Positions 27,617 to 38,043 of a DNA stretch of 64,000 nt are shown here, piece by piece. The notes below the pieces were generated by a model that did not search any database, had not been told where the DNA came from, and was given only the letters and a program-made list of their open reading frames with translations. The DNA lies in the NCBI GenBank assembly GCA_030123625.1, contig CP126121.1, positions 1,652,179 through 1,716,178 on the forward strand, read 5' to 3'. Origin of the DNA: Nitrospira sp. (GTDB taxonomy: Bacteria; Nitrospirota; Nitrospiria; Nitrospirales; Nitrospiraceae). Position numbers and translations under genes: made by a program. Every line of letters begins with the position of its first letter. Positions within the stretch are counted from its first letter, which is position 1.

Positions 27617-28831
27617 ATGCCGAGCCAAAACCTGAGAGACGATGCCGACACATATCTCATGCGGACCTATAGCCGCCAGCCGATCACGATCGTACGGGGG
27701 CGAGGGTCGAAGGTCTACGATCTGGAAGGCAGGGAATACATCGACTTCGTTGGTGGGATCGCCGTCAACATTCTAGGCCACGGTCATCCTGATCTCGTGC
27801 AAACCATCCAACGCCAAGCCGTGCAACTGATCCACACCTCGAATCTCTACTACACTGAGCCTCAAGTGAACCTGGCGAAAATGTTGGTGGACCATTCGTT
27901 CGCTGACCGCGTGTTTTTCTGCAACAGCGGGGCCGAGGCCAATGAAGCAGCGATGAAGCTTGCGCGGCGGTACGGACATGAGCAGCATGGGCCGGACCGC
28001 TTTGAAATCATCACGATGAAGAATTCGTTCCATGGCCGAACGCTGGCCACGCTCACCGCCACGGGACAGGAGAAGGTTCAGAAGGGGTTCGAGCCGCTGA
28101 TGCCCGGGTTTGCCTACGCGCCGTTCAATGATTTCGCTGCGATAGAATCCATGGTCAATGAGAGGACTGCGGCGATCCTGCTGGAACCGATCCAGGCGGA
28201 AGGCGGCGTGCATGTGGCCGACCGGGATTATCTGAGGAATCTACGTGACCTGTGTACTCAGAAAGATATCTTGCTCATTTTCGATGAAATTCAAACGGGC
28301 ATGGGCCGAACCGGTACCTTCTTTGCCCACGAGCAACTCGGCGTGAAACCCGATATCATGACGCTTGCCAAAGGTCTCGCCGGAGGAGTGCCGATCGGAG
28401 CCTGTCTGGCCAAAGAATCGGTGGCCGCGGCGTTTACGCCCGGCTCTCATGCGTCGACGTTCGGTGGTAACCCCCTGGCCTGTGCTGCGGCCCTGACCGT
28501 CTGTCAGGTGCTGCTCGAAGGAAAGGTACTGGATCAAGCACGGCGCCTGGGCGAGTACTTGGCAAAAGGATTGGCCGACTGCAAAGGCCGCCATCGAATC
28601 GTGAAGGAGGTTCGAGGCCTAGGCCTCCTGCAAGGCATGGAGTTGGAGACCGACGCCAGAGCGGTGGTGGCCGATGCGCTCGTCCGCGGCGTGTTGATCA
28701 ATGCCGCGACCGAGCGGGTGCTGCGTTTTGTGCCGCCCTTGGTCACCACGCAGGAGGACATCGACAAACTGCTGGATGTGCTCAGCGCCATTTTAAGCCA
28801 ACGCGGCACAGACAAAAGCTCATACCACTGA
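27617..28831 (+). CDS. argD: Acetylornithine aminotransferase
   Basis: 404 residues, PLP-dependent class III aminotransferase of arginine synthesis (N-acetylglutamate semialdehyde to N-acetylornithine). It may also serve succinyl-DAP in some organisms. Shown by NSGAEANEAAMKLAR, FHGRTLATLTATGQEK, ILLEPIQAEGGV, LIFDEIQTGMGRTG, and the PLP Lys K252 in TLAKGLAGG. First gene of the arg run; its stop overlaps the argF start by one base. Confidence 0.95.
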   Translation: MPSQNLRDDADTYLMRTYSRQPITIVRGRGSKVYDLEGREYIDFVGGIAVNILGHGHPDLVQTIQRQAVQLIHTSNLYYTEPQVNLAKMLVDHSFADRVFFCNSGAEANEAAMKLARRYGHEQHGPDRFEIITMKNSFHGRTLATLTATGQEKVQKGFEPLMPGFAYAPFNDFAAIESMVNERTAAILLEPIQAEGGVHVADRDYLRNLRDLCTQKDILLIFDEIQTGMGRTGTFFAHEQLGVKPDIMTLAKGLAGGVPIGACLAKESVAAAFTPGSHASTFGGNPLACAAALTVCQVLLEGKVLDQARRLGEYLAKGLADCKGRHRIVKEVRGLGLLQGMELETDARAVVADALVRGVLINAATERVLRFVPPLVTTQEDIDKLLDVLSAILSQRGTDKSSYH

Positions 28832-29808
28832 TGGCCGTACCAACACGACAGAAAAACAGCAGCGGGTACTATGCCAAGGACTTGCTCGATATCACAATGA
28901 TGCCGCAACAGCAGGTCCTCGACTTGCTCCGTTTGGCGACATCCCTGAAGAAGAAGCAGCGCCAGGGCATTCCGCATCGGTTGCTGAAAGGAAAGACATT
29001 AGGGCTGCTGTTTCAAAAGCCGTCGACAAGAACCCGGGTGTCGTTCGAAGCAGGAATGAACCAACTCGGCGGCCATGCGTTGGTCCTTCCCATGAGCGAC
29101 ATTCAACTCTCGCGCGGGGAGACGATCTCGGATACGGCTCGTGTCTTGTCTCGTTACCTGGACGGGATCGTGATCCGAACCTACGACCATGTGATCGTCG
29201 AGGAATGGGCGGTAGAAGCCACGATGCCGGTTATCAACGGGCTGACTGACCATAGCCATCCTTGTCAGGCATTGTCCGATTTGATGACGATTCAGGAAAT
29301 CAAAGGCCGGCTCAAGGGACTTAGCCTTGCCTACATCGGTGATGGAAACAACGTGGCCAACTCGCTCATCGAAGCCGGAACGAAGATGGGCATGCGCGTT
29401 GTACTGGGGTGCCCATCCGGCTATCAGCCGGATCAGCAGGTGATCGATCGTGCGAGAATGGAAGGGCAAACCACCGGTGCCTCCATCGAAATGTTGGAGA
29501 ATCCCCTCGTCGCCGTGAAAGAAGCGGATGTAGTCTATACCGATGTGTGGATCAGCATGGGACGCGAACGGGAGCAGGCACGACGATTACGGACGCTCGC
29601 TCCCTACCAGCTGAACAAGCGGCTGCTTCAACGGGCTAAACCCGATGCCATCGTCATGCATTGTTTGCCGGCCCATCGTGGAGAAGAGATTACGGCGGAC
29701 GTCCTGGACGGCACACAGTCCGTCGTCATTGATCAAGCGGAAAATCGCCTGCATATGCAGAAGGCAATTTTGGCCCAACTACTGAGCCGTAAGAAAAACA
29801 CCGGGTAG
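28831..29808 (+). CDS. argF: Ornithine carbamoyltransferase
   Basis: 325 residues. Makes citrulline from ornithine and carbamoyl phosphate. Carbamoyl-phosphate loop [22 protein letters not shown], ornithine-binding WISMG and the catalytic [11 protein letters not shown] are all present. Tightly packed between argD (one-base overlap) and argG (8-base gap). Confidence 0.96.
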   Translation: MAVPTRQKNSSGYYAKDLLDITMMPQQQVLDLLRLATSLKKKQRQGIPHRLLKGKTLGLLFQKPSTRTRVSFEAGMNQLGGHALVLPMSDIQLSRGETISDTARVLSRYLDGIVIRTYDHVIVEEWAVEATMPVINGLTDHSHPCQALSDLMTIQEIKGRLKGLSLAYIGDGNNVANSLIEAGTKMGMRVVLGCPSGYQPDQQVIDRARMEGQTTGASIEMLENPLVAVKEADVVYTDVWISMGREREQARRLRTLAPYQLNKRLLQRAKPDAIVMHCLPAHRGEEITADVLDGTQSVVIDQAENRLHMQKAILAQLLSRKKNTG

Positions 29809-29816
29809 GGTCCACC

Positions 29817-31031
29817 ATGAAACCAAAGCCGATCAAGAAAGTCGTCCTGGCCTATTCCGGTGGACTGGACACCTCCGTCATCCTCAAATGGCTTCAGGAA
29901 ACCTATCAGGCCGAGATCATCGCATTTTGCGCCGACCTTGGACAGGGGGAGGATCTGAAGGCCGTCAAGGCCAAGGCTCAATCGCTCGGCGTCAAGAAGG
30001 TCTATGTCGAAGATCTGCGGGAGACCTTTGTGAAGGACTATGTGTTCCCGATGTTGCGCGGGAACGCGATGTATGAGGGCTGCTATCTCCTTGGGACGTC
30101 GATCGCCCGCCCCTTGATCGCTCGTCGTCAGGCTGAAATCGCCCTTGAAGAAGGCGCCGAAGCGGTGTCGCACGGCGCCACAGGGAAGGGCAATGATCAA
30201 GTGCGTTTCGAGCTGACCTATATGGCGCTCGCACCCCACTTGAAGATCATTGCGCCTTGGCGGGAATGGGCCATGCGCTCCCGGCGTGAGCTGATCGAGT
30301 ATGCCGATCAGCACGGCATTCCGGTGACCGCCACCAAAGCCAAGCCCTACAGCACAGACCCGAATCTATTTCACATCAGTTATGAAGGCGGCATTCTTGA
30401 AGACCCATGGGAATCGCCGCCGGATGAAATATTCCAGATGACCGTCTCTCCGGAAAAAGCACCGGATAAGCCGCAAGAAGTCGAGATCGAATATCAAGCG
30501 GGCAATCCCGTCAGGGTCGATGGCAAAAAGATGACTCCTGCGGCCTTATTGACTCATCTCAATAAGGTGGGCGGCGCACATGGGATCGGTCGGGTCGATC
30601 TGGTGGAAAACCGTTACGTCGGGATGAAGTCGCGTGGAGTGTATGAAACGCCGGGGGGAACGATCCTGCATGTGGCCCATCACGGACTCGAATCCTTGAC
30701 GATGGACCGTGAAGTCCTCCACTTCCGCGACAGCTTGATCCCGCGATTCGCGGATTTGATCTACAACGGATATTGGTTCAGCCCCGAGCGCGAGATGATG
30801 CAGGCGGCAATCGATGAGGCCCAGAAAGACGTCAGCGGTGTCGCACGAGTCAAACTCTACAAGGGAAGCTGTACGCTGGCGGGACGCAAATCGAAACAGT
30901 CACTCTATCGCCTCGACATCGCCACGTTTGAGGAAGATGACGTGTATAACCAGAAGGATGCGGAAGGCTTCATACGTTTGAACGCATTGCGACTGAAGAT
31001 TCGCGCGCAGAGAAAGAACACCTCGTCCTGA
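29817..31031 (+). CDS. argG: Argininosuccinate synthase
   Basis: 404 residues. Joins citrulline and aspartate with ATP. N-type ATP pyrophosphatase motif [10 protein letters not shown] near the start, then [29 protein letters not shown], and [11 protein letters not shown]. Last base overlaps the argH start by one base. Normal length. Confidence 0.97.
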   Translation: MKPKPIKKVVLAYSGGLDTSVILKWLQETYQAEIIAFCADLGQGEDLKAVKAKAQSLGVKKVYVEDLRETFVKDYVFPMLRGNAMYEGCYLLGTSIARPLIARRQAEIALEEGAEAVSHGATGKGNDQVRFELTYMALAPHLKIIAPWREWAMRSRRELIEYADQHGIPVTATKAKPYSTDPNLFHISYEGGILEDPWESPPDEIFQMTVSPEKAPDKPQEVEIEYQAGNPVRVDGKKMTPAALLTHLNKVGGAHGIGRVDLVENRYVGMKSRGVYETPGGTILHVAHHGLESLTMDREVLHFRDSLIPRFADLIYNGYWFSPEREMMQAAIDEAQKDVSGVARVKLYKGSCTLAGRKSKQSLYRLDIATFEEDDVYNQKDAEGFIRLNALRLKIRAQRKNTSS

Positions 31032-32440
31032 TGGCCAAGCGCAGAAACCATCCGAAGTCAGCCGGCGGAGGGAAGGCCTGGGCCGGCCGGTTTCGAGAGC
31101 AGACCCATCCATTCGTTGAAGCGTTTACCAAGTCGGTGACGGTCGACAGTCGGCTCTATAATGAGGACATCGCCGGAAGCATCGCCCACTGCAAGACACT
31201 CGAAAAGGCTCGGATCCTCACGCGGACGGAAACGCGCGCGATCGTCCGCGGGTTAGAGTTGGTCAAACGAGAGTTGGATCATGGACAATTCCTCTTCTCA
31301 CCTCAAGACGAAGATATCCACATGGCAATCGAGCGACGATTGACCGAAGTGATCGGCCCGTTGGGTGGCAAATTGCACACGGGCCGAAGTCGGAATGACC
31401 AAGTGGCCTTGGATATTCGCCTGTATTTGCGCACTCAATTGGATGAGTTACACGCGCAATTAACTGAATTGCAACGCGTGCTGATCGAAAAAGCCGGTGA
31501 GAACCGCGCGCTCATGATGCCCGGGTATACACACTTGCAACGTGCCCAGCCGGTCCTGTTTGCGCATCACTTGCTGGCGTATGTGGAGATGTTCGAACGG
31601 GATAAAGGTCGACTACGTGACGCCAGGGGCCGACTCAATGTCATGCCGCTTGGATCCGGTGCCTTGGCCGGTACGAACTATCCGGTGAACCGGCGATACA
31701 CGGCTGAACTGCTTGGCTTCCCGGCTGTCACCTCGAACAGCATGGATGCGGTTTCTGACCGCGATTTCATGATTGAAGTGGCATCGGCCCTCTCGATTGT
31801 GATGATGCATTTGTCACGGCTAAGTGAGGAATTGATTGTGTGGGCATCGCAGGAATTTCAGTTCGTCGATCTGCCGGATGCATTCTGCACAGGAAGCAGC
31901 ATGATGCCGCAGAAGAAGAACCCGGACGTCCCCGAACTGGTCCGAGGAAAAACCGGACGCGTCTACGGCCATCTTATCAATTTACTGACCCTGCTCAAGG
32001 CTCTGCCGTTAAGTTATAATCGGGATTTGCAAGAGGACAAACCGGCGCTTTTTGATGCCCTGGATACGGTGACGGCCTCTCTCCAGGTGATGACGGAATT
32101 AATGCGCCGGCTGAAAGTCAACGGAGAGAGCCTGAAGCGAGCGTTGCAAGGAGGAGGACTTCTCGCCACGGAACTGGCCGACTACTTGGTCATGAGAGGC
32201 GTACCCTTTCGTGAAGCTCACGGGATCACCGGTCGAATCGTGCGGGCTGCGCTCGATCAAGGACGTGACGTCACGGATTTTTCCCTGGAAGAGCTTCGCG
32301 TGTTTTGTGAGCGGATCGAGAAGGGTGTGTTTTCTTGGCTGACTATCGCGGCGGCAATCGATCACAAAGGACAAATCGGCGGGACCGCAAGGGGACAAGT
32401 TGAGCAGCGAATCAAGGAGCTTGAACAGTTACTGTCATGA
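31031..32440 (+). CDS. argH: Argininosuccinate lyase
   Basis: 469 residues. Splits argininosuccinate to arginine and fumarate. Family signatures: WAGRF, EDIHMAIE, LHTGRSRNDQVALD, MPGYTHLQRAQPV and the mobile loop GSSMMPQKKNPD with its catalytic Ser. It overlaps the next small lipoprotein gene by four bases. Confidence 0.97.
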   Translation: MAKRRNHPKSAGGGKAWAGRFREQTHPFVEAFTKSVTVDSRLYNEDIAGSIAHCKTLEKARILTRTETRAIVRGLELVKRELDHGQFLFSPQDEDIHMAIERRLTEVIGPLGGKLHTGRSRNDQVALDIRLYLRTQLDELHAQLTELQRVLIEKAGENRALMMPGYTHLQRAQPVLFAHHLLAYVEMFERDKGRLRDARGRLNVMPLGSGALAGTNYPVNRRYTAELLGFPAVTSNSMDAVSDRDFMIEVASALSIVMMHLSRLSEELIVWASQEFQFVDLPDAFCTGSSMMPQKKNPDVPELVRGKTGRVYGHLINLLTLLKALPLSYNRDLQEDKPALFDALDTVTASLQVMTELMRRLKVNGESLKRALQGGGLLATELADYLVMRGVPFREAHGITGRIVRAALDQGRDVTDFSLEELRVFCERIEKGVFSWLTIAAAIDHKGQIGGTARGQVEQRIKELEQLLS

Positions 32441-32664
32441 AAGCTGTCGTCATAATCGTGTCGGCAGGACTGCTGATTTCTTGTGGGGTGGTGGGGTCCC
32501 CGATCCCACCGGAATACGTCGGGGTAGCTCCCACGATCGAGAAGCAGAAAAGGCAACATGCCCTCGAGACAGAGCGGCAAGCAGCAGAATCGGTTGAGCT
32601 GGCTCCCGCTCTTGGTGTCCATGACATCGACCTACCCCCGTCGGAGCCGGTTGGAATACGGTAA
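32437..32664 (+). CDS. Small lipoprotein, LptM (YifL)-like
   Basis: 75 residues. Lipoprotein signal peptide ending LLISC, lipid-attachment C16, followed by GVVGSPIPPEYVG, similar to the CGxxGPLxxP start of LptM/YifL. In E. coli LptM helps mature the LPS translocon. In many genomes this gene sits beside lysA or dapF, and here it is between argH and lysA, which supports the call. It is translationally coupled to argH (ATGA overlap). Confidence 0.65.
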   Translation: MKAVVIIVSAGLLISCGVVGSPIPPEYVGVAPTIEKQKRQHALETERQAAESVELAPALGVHDIDLPPSEPVGIR

Positions 32665-32711
32665 AACGACCTAGGCCTGATGCAATAGATTTAATACAAG
32701 GGACCTACGCG

Positions 32712-33983
32712 ATGCATAGTTTCGAGTATCACCACGGTGAATTGTACTGCGAACAGGTACCGGTCAGCCGCGTAGCGAAGGAACTCGGCACTCCTTGTTA
32801 TATCTACAGTCATGCAACACTCGTCCGGCATTTCCACGCCTACGACAACGCGTTCAAAAATATCCCGCATGTTATCGCGTTTGCGATGAAAGCGAATTCC
32901 AGTCTGGCCATCCTTCGCATGATGGCAAAGGAAGGCAGCGGCGCGGACATCGTGTCGGGCGGCGAGCTGTTCCGAGCCCTAAAAGCCGGCGTACCGGCTT
33001 CCAAAATCGTTTTCGCCGGAGTCGGTAAATCGCCGGATGAAATCCGAGATGCGCTGAAGGCCGACATCCTCATGTTTAACGTCGAGTCGTCGGCTGAGAT
33101 CCATGCGATCAACGAAGTGGCGGCCTCGGTGGGGAAAAAGGCGCGGATCGCGTTGCGGATTAATCCGGATGTGGACCCGAAAACGCATCCCTACATTTCA
33201 ACGGGGATGAAGAAAAGCAAGTTCGGCATCGCCTCGGATCGCGCGCTGGATGAATACAAAATGGCGTCGGCGCTGAGCCATACCGACGTAGTGGGCGTCC
33301 ATGCCCACATCGGCTCGCAGTTGACGGACGTGACGCCGTTCGTCGATTCACTGAAGAAAGTCGTGGCGCTTATCCATACGTTGAAGGACCATGGCATCAA
33401 TATCCGCTACCTGAACATCGGAGGCGGGCTCGGTATTACCTATTCCGAAGAGAAGCCGCCTTTGCCACAGGACCTGGCTGACGCGATTTCGCCGTTCATT
33501 AAGGATTTGGGCCTGACGCTGGTCATGGAACCGGGCCGCGTCATCGTCGGTAATGCAGGCATCTTGATTACCAAGGCGCTGTACGAGAAGGCTGGAGAGA
33601 CGAAGCACTTCGTCATCGTCGATGCCGCCATGAATGATTTGATCCGACCGAGCTTGTACGGCGCCTACCACGAAATTCGTCCTGTGAAGGAGGAAGCAGT
33701 CCGTCGGGCTAGACAGACGGTGGATATCGTGGGGCCCGTCTGTGAATCAGGGGATTTTCTAGCCAAGGATCGCTTGTTGCCTGGCATAAAACCCGGCGAA
33801 TTGTTGGCAGTCATGAGCGCGGGCGCCTATGGCTTTGTGATGGCATCGAATTACAACTCCCGGCCTCGCGTACCGGAAGTACTCGTCAAGGGCACGGAAT
33901 TTCATGTCATTCGTGAACGAGAGACATACGACGACCTCGTACGAGGCGAGAAAATTCCTTCGTTCCTCAACGAAACGGAGTAA
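32712..33983 (+). CDS. lysA: Diaminopimelate decarboxylase
   Basis: 423 residues, PLP enzyme, last step of lysine synthesis (meso-DAP to lysine). PLP Lys K60 in AFAMKANSS; HIGSQLTDVTPF; LNIGGGLGITY; MEPGRVIVGNAG; and the GPVCESGDFLAKDR substrate Cys motif. Followed after two bases by dapA. Confidence 0.96.
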   Translation: MHSFEYHHGELYCEQVPVSRVAKELGTPCYIYSHATLVRHFHAYDNAFKNIPHVIAFAMKANSSLAILRMMAKEGSGADIVSGGELFRALKAGVPASKIVFAGVGKSPDEIRDALKADILMFNVESSAEIHAINEVAASVGKKARIALRINPDVDPKTHPYISTGMKKSKFGIASDRALDEYKMASALSHTDVVGVHAHIGSQLTDVTPFVDSLKKVVALIHTLKDHGINIRYLNIGGGLGITYSEEKPPLPQDLADAISPFIKDLGLTLVMEPGRVIVGNAGILITKALYEKAGETKHFVIVDAAMNDLIRPSLYGAYHEIRPVKEEAVRRARQTVDIVGPVCESGDFLAKDRLLPGIKPGELLAVMSAGAYGFVMASNYNSRPRVPEVLVKGTEFHVIRERETYDDLVRGEKIPSFLNETE

Positions 33984-33985
33984 GC

Positions 33986-34858
33986 ATGTTTACCGGATCG
34001 CTTGTCGCTATTGTCACACCGTTTCGGCAGGGCAAAGTCGACGAGCGTGCGTTGGCCGAGTTGATCGAATGGCAGATTGCCAATGGTACCGACGGTATTG
34101 TCCCTTGCGGAACCACCGGTGAATCAGCCACGCTTTCTCATAGCGAGCATAATCGGGTAATTGAATTGACGACCGAGGTGGTCCACCGGCGGGTACCGGT
34201 TATTGCCGGGACCGGTTCTAACAGCACGGAAGAAGCCATCACGCTCACGAAACATGCGAAGCAGGCTGGAGCCGACGGCGCGTTGCTCATTACTCCTTAC
34301 TATAATAAACCGACTCAGGAAGGACTCTATCGACACTATAAAGCGATTGCGGAGGCCGTCGACCTGCCCTTAGTTCTATACAACATTCCAGGTCGCACCG
34401 GAGTCAACATGTTACCGTCAACGATCTCCCGCCTTTCAGCCGTTAACACGATAGTCGCGGTCAAGGAAGGGAGTGGCTCCGTTCAACAGGCCTCAGATAT
34501 TGTACAAGCGTGCGGTGACCGCCTGACTGTGCTGGCCGGTGACGACTCTCTCACGCTACCGATGATGGCGGTCGGCGGGAAGGGTGTGATTACCGTAACG
34601 GCTAACATCATGCCGTTGGAAATGGCAGGCCTTGTGAAAGCCTTTGCCGATGGGAGAATCGACGAAGCGCGGCGGATTCATTTTAAGCTCTCTCCTCTCT
34701 TTGCGGCGTTGTTCTATGAAACAAACCCCATTCCGGTCAAAGAAGCGTTGGGACTCATGGGAAAGATTGATCCGGAATTGCGCTTGCCGCTCTGTCCAAT
34801 GGCTCAGGACGCACGCGAAAAATTGATTCGCGTCCTGAAAGATGCCGCGTTGATCTAA
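33986..34858 (+). CDS. dapA: 4-hydroxy-tetrahydrodipicolinate synthase
   Basis: 290 residues, TIM barrel. Condenses pyruvate with aspartate semialdehyde. CGTTGESATL phosphate-type loop, Y132 in LYNIPGRTG, Schiff-base K160 in VAVKEGSG. Two bases after lysA and upstream of dapB in the same direction. Confidence 0.96.
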   Translation: MFTGSLVAIVTPFRQGKVDERALAELIEWQIANGTDGIVPCGTTGESATLSHSEHNRVIELTTEVVHRRVPVIAGTGSNSTEEAITLTKHAKQAGADGALLITPYYNKPTQEGLYRHYKAIAEAVDLPLVLYNIPGRTGVNMLPSTISRLSAVNTIVAVKEGSGSVQQASDIVQACGDRLTVLAGDDSLTLPMMAVGGKGVITVTANIMPLEMAGLVKAFADGRIDEARRIHFKLSPLFAALFYETNPIPVKEALGLMGKIDPELRLPLCPMAQDAREKLIRVLKDAALI

Positions 34859-34886
34859 CTCTAGCAATACCTAGGTGCACGACAAG

Positions 34887-35690
34887 ATGATCAAGGTCAT
34901 TGTAGCGGGTGCAGCCGGCCGAATGGGCTGTCGACTGGTATCACTGATCAGAGATTCTACGGCTTTGACCCTGGTAGGGGCCTTAGAGGGAAAAGGTCAT
35001 CCGGCGTTGGGAGAGGATGCAGGCGAAATTGCGAGTTCTAGACATGCCGGAGTTCCCATCACCGACAATTTATCCTCTCTGCTGGAACACGGAGAGGTGG
35101 TGATTGATTTCTCGGCTCCTGAGGCAACTCTTGAGCACATGCGGACGGTGGCTCACCATCGGCGAGCCATGGTAATCGGGACGACCGGGTTTTCTACTGT
35201 TCAACTCGACGAGCTGAGGTCATTGGCCCAGCAGATTCCCTGCGTCTTTTCTCCGAACATGAGTGTTGGAATCAACCTGATCTGCAAAGTCATCGGCGAG
35301 ATGGCCAGAACACTGGGGGACGATTACGATATCGAGGTCATTGAGGCTCACCACAGACTGAAGAAGGACGCGCCAAGCGGCACGGCTCTCAAGATCGCAG
35401 AAATCCTCGCACGTTCAGTGGACCGAGACTTGAACCATGTTGGAGTCTATGCTCGCAAGGGGATAATCGGAGAACGAACCAAAGGAGAGATTGGGATACA
35501 AACCATTCGCGCTGGCGATATCATCGGCGATCATACAATTCTGTTCGGCGGCATGGGAGAACGAATCGAAGTCACCCACCGAGCCAGCAGCCGCGATACG
35601 TTCGCCCGTGGAGCCCTGCGAGCTGCGAGATGGGTTGTTCGCCAGCCGGCTGGCTTATACGACATGATGGATGTCTTAAGCCTTCATTGA
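34887..35690 (+). CDS. dapB: 4-hydroxy-tetrahydrodipicolinate reductase
   Basis: About 267 residues from ATG 34887 (MIKVIVAGAAGRMG); a GTG at 34875 is also in frame. NAD(P)H-binding GAAGRMG, then IGTTGFS, SPNMSVGINL, IEVIEAHHRLKKDAPSGTA (catalytic His and Lys) and FGGMGERIEVTHRA. It ends the arg-lys-dap run. Its product feeds the dapL enzyme at 47.9 kb. Confidence 0.96.
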   Translation: MIKVIVAGAAGRMGCRLVSLIRDSTALTLVGALEGKGHPALGEDAGEIASSRHAGVPITDNLSSLLEHGEVVIDFSAPEATLEHMRTVAHHRRAMVIGTTGFSTVQLDELRSLAQQIPCVFSPNMSVGINLICKVIGEMARTLGDDYDIEVIEAHHRLKKDAPSGTALKIAEILARSVDRDLNHVGVYARKGIIGERTKGEIGIQTIRAGDIIGDHTILFGGMGERIEVTHRASSRDTFARGALRAARWVVRQPAGLYDMMDVLSLH

Positions 35691-36079
35691 TTCCTCATTC
35701 ATCGCTTCACATCATCTCAATAAGCAACCGTTGAGTTTTCAGCGAACACTCGACAAGGTACTGCAGTGCATTTCATCACTGGCTCTTGGCAAAAGTGCAG
35801 CTGACTGAAAGGACGACTTGGCGATTCTATGAACTCAAGGCTGGGATGGTTATGCGAAAAAAGGAAGCGTTGTCCATCATATATCCCAAGACTCCCGGCT
35901 GATTTCTGTCAGATACGTCGTAATCGTATAATGGGCCAATGTTCGTCTACAGAGTAGTAGTGTATCTGATAAGACAAGAGCCAGCATCTGCATTGGCCTG
36001 AAAGCTGCTCTTATTAAGCAACCTTACAGCCCTTTGCTCATCAGAAGTGCGACTTGGGGTTCGACGGTAGGATTGAGGA
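35691..36079. other. Intergenic region after dapB
   Basis: About 390 bases with no supported gene or RNA; no strong terminator hairpin was recognised. Confidence 0.45.
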
Positions 36080-36232
36080 TTAATGCCGAGCCGTGATCGG
36101 CCGAGGCTCCTGATCCGCCGCTTTCCGACGACCACAATTCAAACAGGCAAACACGGTGATCGCCAGTCCGGCATCCAAATCCACCGCTCGTTCTGGTAGC
36201 ATCGCCCCATGGCATTTATCACAGGTTTTCAT
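36080..36232 (-). CDS. Small zinc-ribbon hypothetical protein
   Basis: 50 residues starting MKTCDKCHGAM. Two CxxC pairs (CDKC and CLNC) separated by ~25 residues make a zinc ribbon. The frame continues upstream, but the conserved-looking part begins here. No ribosome binding site is obvious, so confidence is moderate. Confidence 0.5.
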   Translation of the reverse strand: MKTCDKCHGAMLPERAVDLDAGLAITVFACLNCGRRKAADQEPRPITARH

Positions 36233-36383
36233 GGGAGGGCACTTTAGCACCATAGGACAGGGTAAGCCAATCCTCCTGAAGTACTGGATGGCACTAGCAA
36301 GAGTCCCAATGGGCTCTATAAACATAGGCCGTTTGTGCATGCCTCTATCAGTAGCATTTTAAGAAAAACCGGTAGTTGTTATC

Positions 36384-36412
36384 TTGACAGGCTTCTATCG
36401 CTTCCATAGGAT
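36384..36412 (+). promoter_or_regulatory. Sigma-70-type promoter for the YHS-like gene
   Basis: Consensus TTGACA (36384-36389), a 17-base spacer and TAGGAT (36407-36412). Transcription would begin near 36419, about 20 bases before ATG 36438. Confidence 0.65.
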
Positions 36413-36437
36413 TATGGTCCCCCTTCGATAAACCTCG

Positions 36438-36710
36438 ATGTATAGGTTAATTTTAGTCGTTTTACTTCTCACAGTTCTCTACTTCTTGCTCCGTCAAATG
36501 TTTCGTGGATTCAAAACCCCAATTCAGGCTGCTCGGGAGAAATCGGCCGCGCAGGCTCAAGATAAAGAGCAAGATCAAATGATTGAGGATCCAGTGTGTC
36601 ACATATTCGTCCCCAAGCAAATCGCCGTGGTCGAAACAATTGGAGGACGGGAGTACTGTTTCTGCAGCCAGGAGTGTTCGATGAAGTTTCGAAGTGAACA
36701 CCCCATCTAG
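36438..36710 (+). CDS. Small membrane-anchored YHS/TRASH-like protein
   Basis: 90 residues. One N-terminal helix (LILVVLLLTVLYFLL), a basic and Gln-rich linker, then DPVCHIFVPKQIAVVETIGGREYCFCSQEC. That is the DPVC...FCS..C pattern of metal-binding YHS/TRASH-type domains. Likely a metal-sensing or handling protein facing the cytoplasm; exact role unknown. Confidence 0.7.
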   Translation: MYRLILVVLLLTVLYFLLRQMFRGFKTPIQAAREKSAAQAQDKEQDQMIEDPVCHIFVPKQIAVVETIGGREYCFCSQECSMKFRSEHPI

Positions 36711-36779
36711 CGGGGTATTCAGGAATTACATGAAATCATTGCCGTAGAAGGAACCCAGCAGGTTCTTACAACGAGTCGT

Positions 36780-37091
36780 TTAACAGTCTGAGTAGGTATA
36801 GTCTGAAAGTTTCTCGTCTTTGTCAAACTTGAGAGTGATTTGACATTGATTGGGAGAGAAATTGAAAAGAGGTTTCCCTGACGTTCCTCCGGCAATACGA
36901 TAGTAGATCCAGGTCTCTCCACCAAAAAAACGGGAGGTTTTTCCGTCCGGCGTACCCCAGTTTCTTTCAAACCACCCCTTATCCTTTCCCTGAAGCTCGG
37001 CCGGTTTCAGTGAAGCTTCTAGGTATGGGTTCTTCCCTGAGCAGGATGAGACTATAAGGGAGAAGAGCAGCAACCAGACAAACCGTTGCAT
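36780..37091 (-). CDS. Small lipoprotein, hypothetical
   Basis: 103 residues from ATG 37091, with GAGGAG eight bases upstream. Signal peptide ends in VSSC, a lipobox. The mature domain (GWFERNWGTPDGKTSRFFGGETWIYYRIAGG, two Cys later) resembles small outer-membrane lipoproteins of the SmpA/BamE-like size class, but I cannot assign a family. Confidence 0.65.
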   Translation of the reverse strand: MQRFVWLLLFSLIVSSCSGKNPYLEASLKPAELQGKDKGWFERNWGTPDGKTSRFFGGETWIYYRIAGGTSGKPLFNFSPNQCQITLKFDKDEKLSDYTYSDC

Positions 37092-37267
37092 CGTAATATC
37101 TCCTCTACGATCAATGGTCACCGTCAACCGCAAAATTTTATTCCCTGCTCGAAAATCTGTCAAACTTCGTGCCGGCTTGTTGCACTGAAGTTGAGTTCTC
37201 CATAAAATGACCGATAGTAACGGTATCGCCTCACGATCTCATCGCTAAGACTAAGAAAGGGGCAATT

Positions 37268-37915
37268 ATGAAAATCTATCTCGATACTGCCAATGTCAAA
37301 GAAATCCATGAAGCGGCAAACCTTGGCTTGCTCGACGGCGTGACCACGAATCCCTCCCTGGTCGTCAAGGAGGGCCGAAGTTTTAGGGAAATGTTGCAAG
37401 AGGTGTGTAAGGTCGTGGATGGCCCGGTCAGCGCCGAAGTCGTGAGCACAGAAGCAGACGCCATGGTAAAGGAAGGCAAAGAGTTAGCCAAAATTCACAA
37501 GAATATTGTCGTTAAATGTCCACTGATTCCGGAAGGACTGAAAGCCACGAAGCAGATGGCCGCTGAGGGCATCAGAGTGAATGTGACTCTCTGTTTCTCA
37601 CCCACACAGGCGCTGCTGGCGGCTAAAGCCGGTGCCTGGTGCGTGTCTCCATTTATAGGACGACTCGACGACATCAGCTCAAATGGCATGGAACTCATTC
37701 GACAAATTTTGACGATCTATAAAAACTATGACTACAAGACTCTTGTGTTAGTAGCGAGCGTCCGCCATCCGCAGCACGTTGTCGAGGCGGCATTGGCAGG
37801 CGGTCACATCTGCACGATGCCCTACAGTGTGTTTCAAGCGCTCTTCAAACACCCGCTGACAGAGGCCGGACTGAAGAAGTTCTTGGACGACTGGAAAGCG
37901 AAAGGGCAACAATAG
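37268..37915 (+). CDS. Transaldolase / fructose-6-phosphate aldolase (TalC type)
   Basis: 215 residues, short transaldolase type. Catalytic Schiff-base K83 in [76 protein letters not shown]. Acts in the non-oxidative pentose phosphate pathway. GGGG lies before the ATG, and a likely terminator hairpin follows. Confidence 0.93.
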   Translation: MKIYLDTANVKEIHEAANLGLLDGVTTNPSLVVKEGRSFREMLQEVCKVVDGPVSAEVVSTEADAMVKEGKELAKIHKNIVVKCPLIPEGLKATKQMAAEGIRVNVTLCFSPTQALLAAKAGAWCVSPFIGRLDDISSNGMELIRQILTIYKNYDYKTLVLVASVRHPQHVVEAALAGGHICTMPYSVFQALFKHPLTEAGLKKFLDDWKAKGQQ

Positions 37916-37925
37916 TGGAGGACAA

Positions 37926-37965
37926 CGGGGAGTGATCTCCGTGCTCGGTGGATATTCACTCCCCG
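37926..37965 (+). terminator. Hairpin after transaldolase gene
   Basis: Perfect 10-bp inverted repeat CGGGGAGTGA (37926-37935) with TCACTCCCCG (37956-37965), 11 bases after the stop; no long T-run. Confidence 0.55.
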
Positions 37966-38043
37966 CTCCCAACACCACTCTCAAAGAAATGAGTGGAAAG
38001 AAACCAGACAACAAGACGAGTACCTGTTGATATTCTCTATAAG

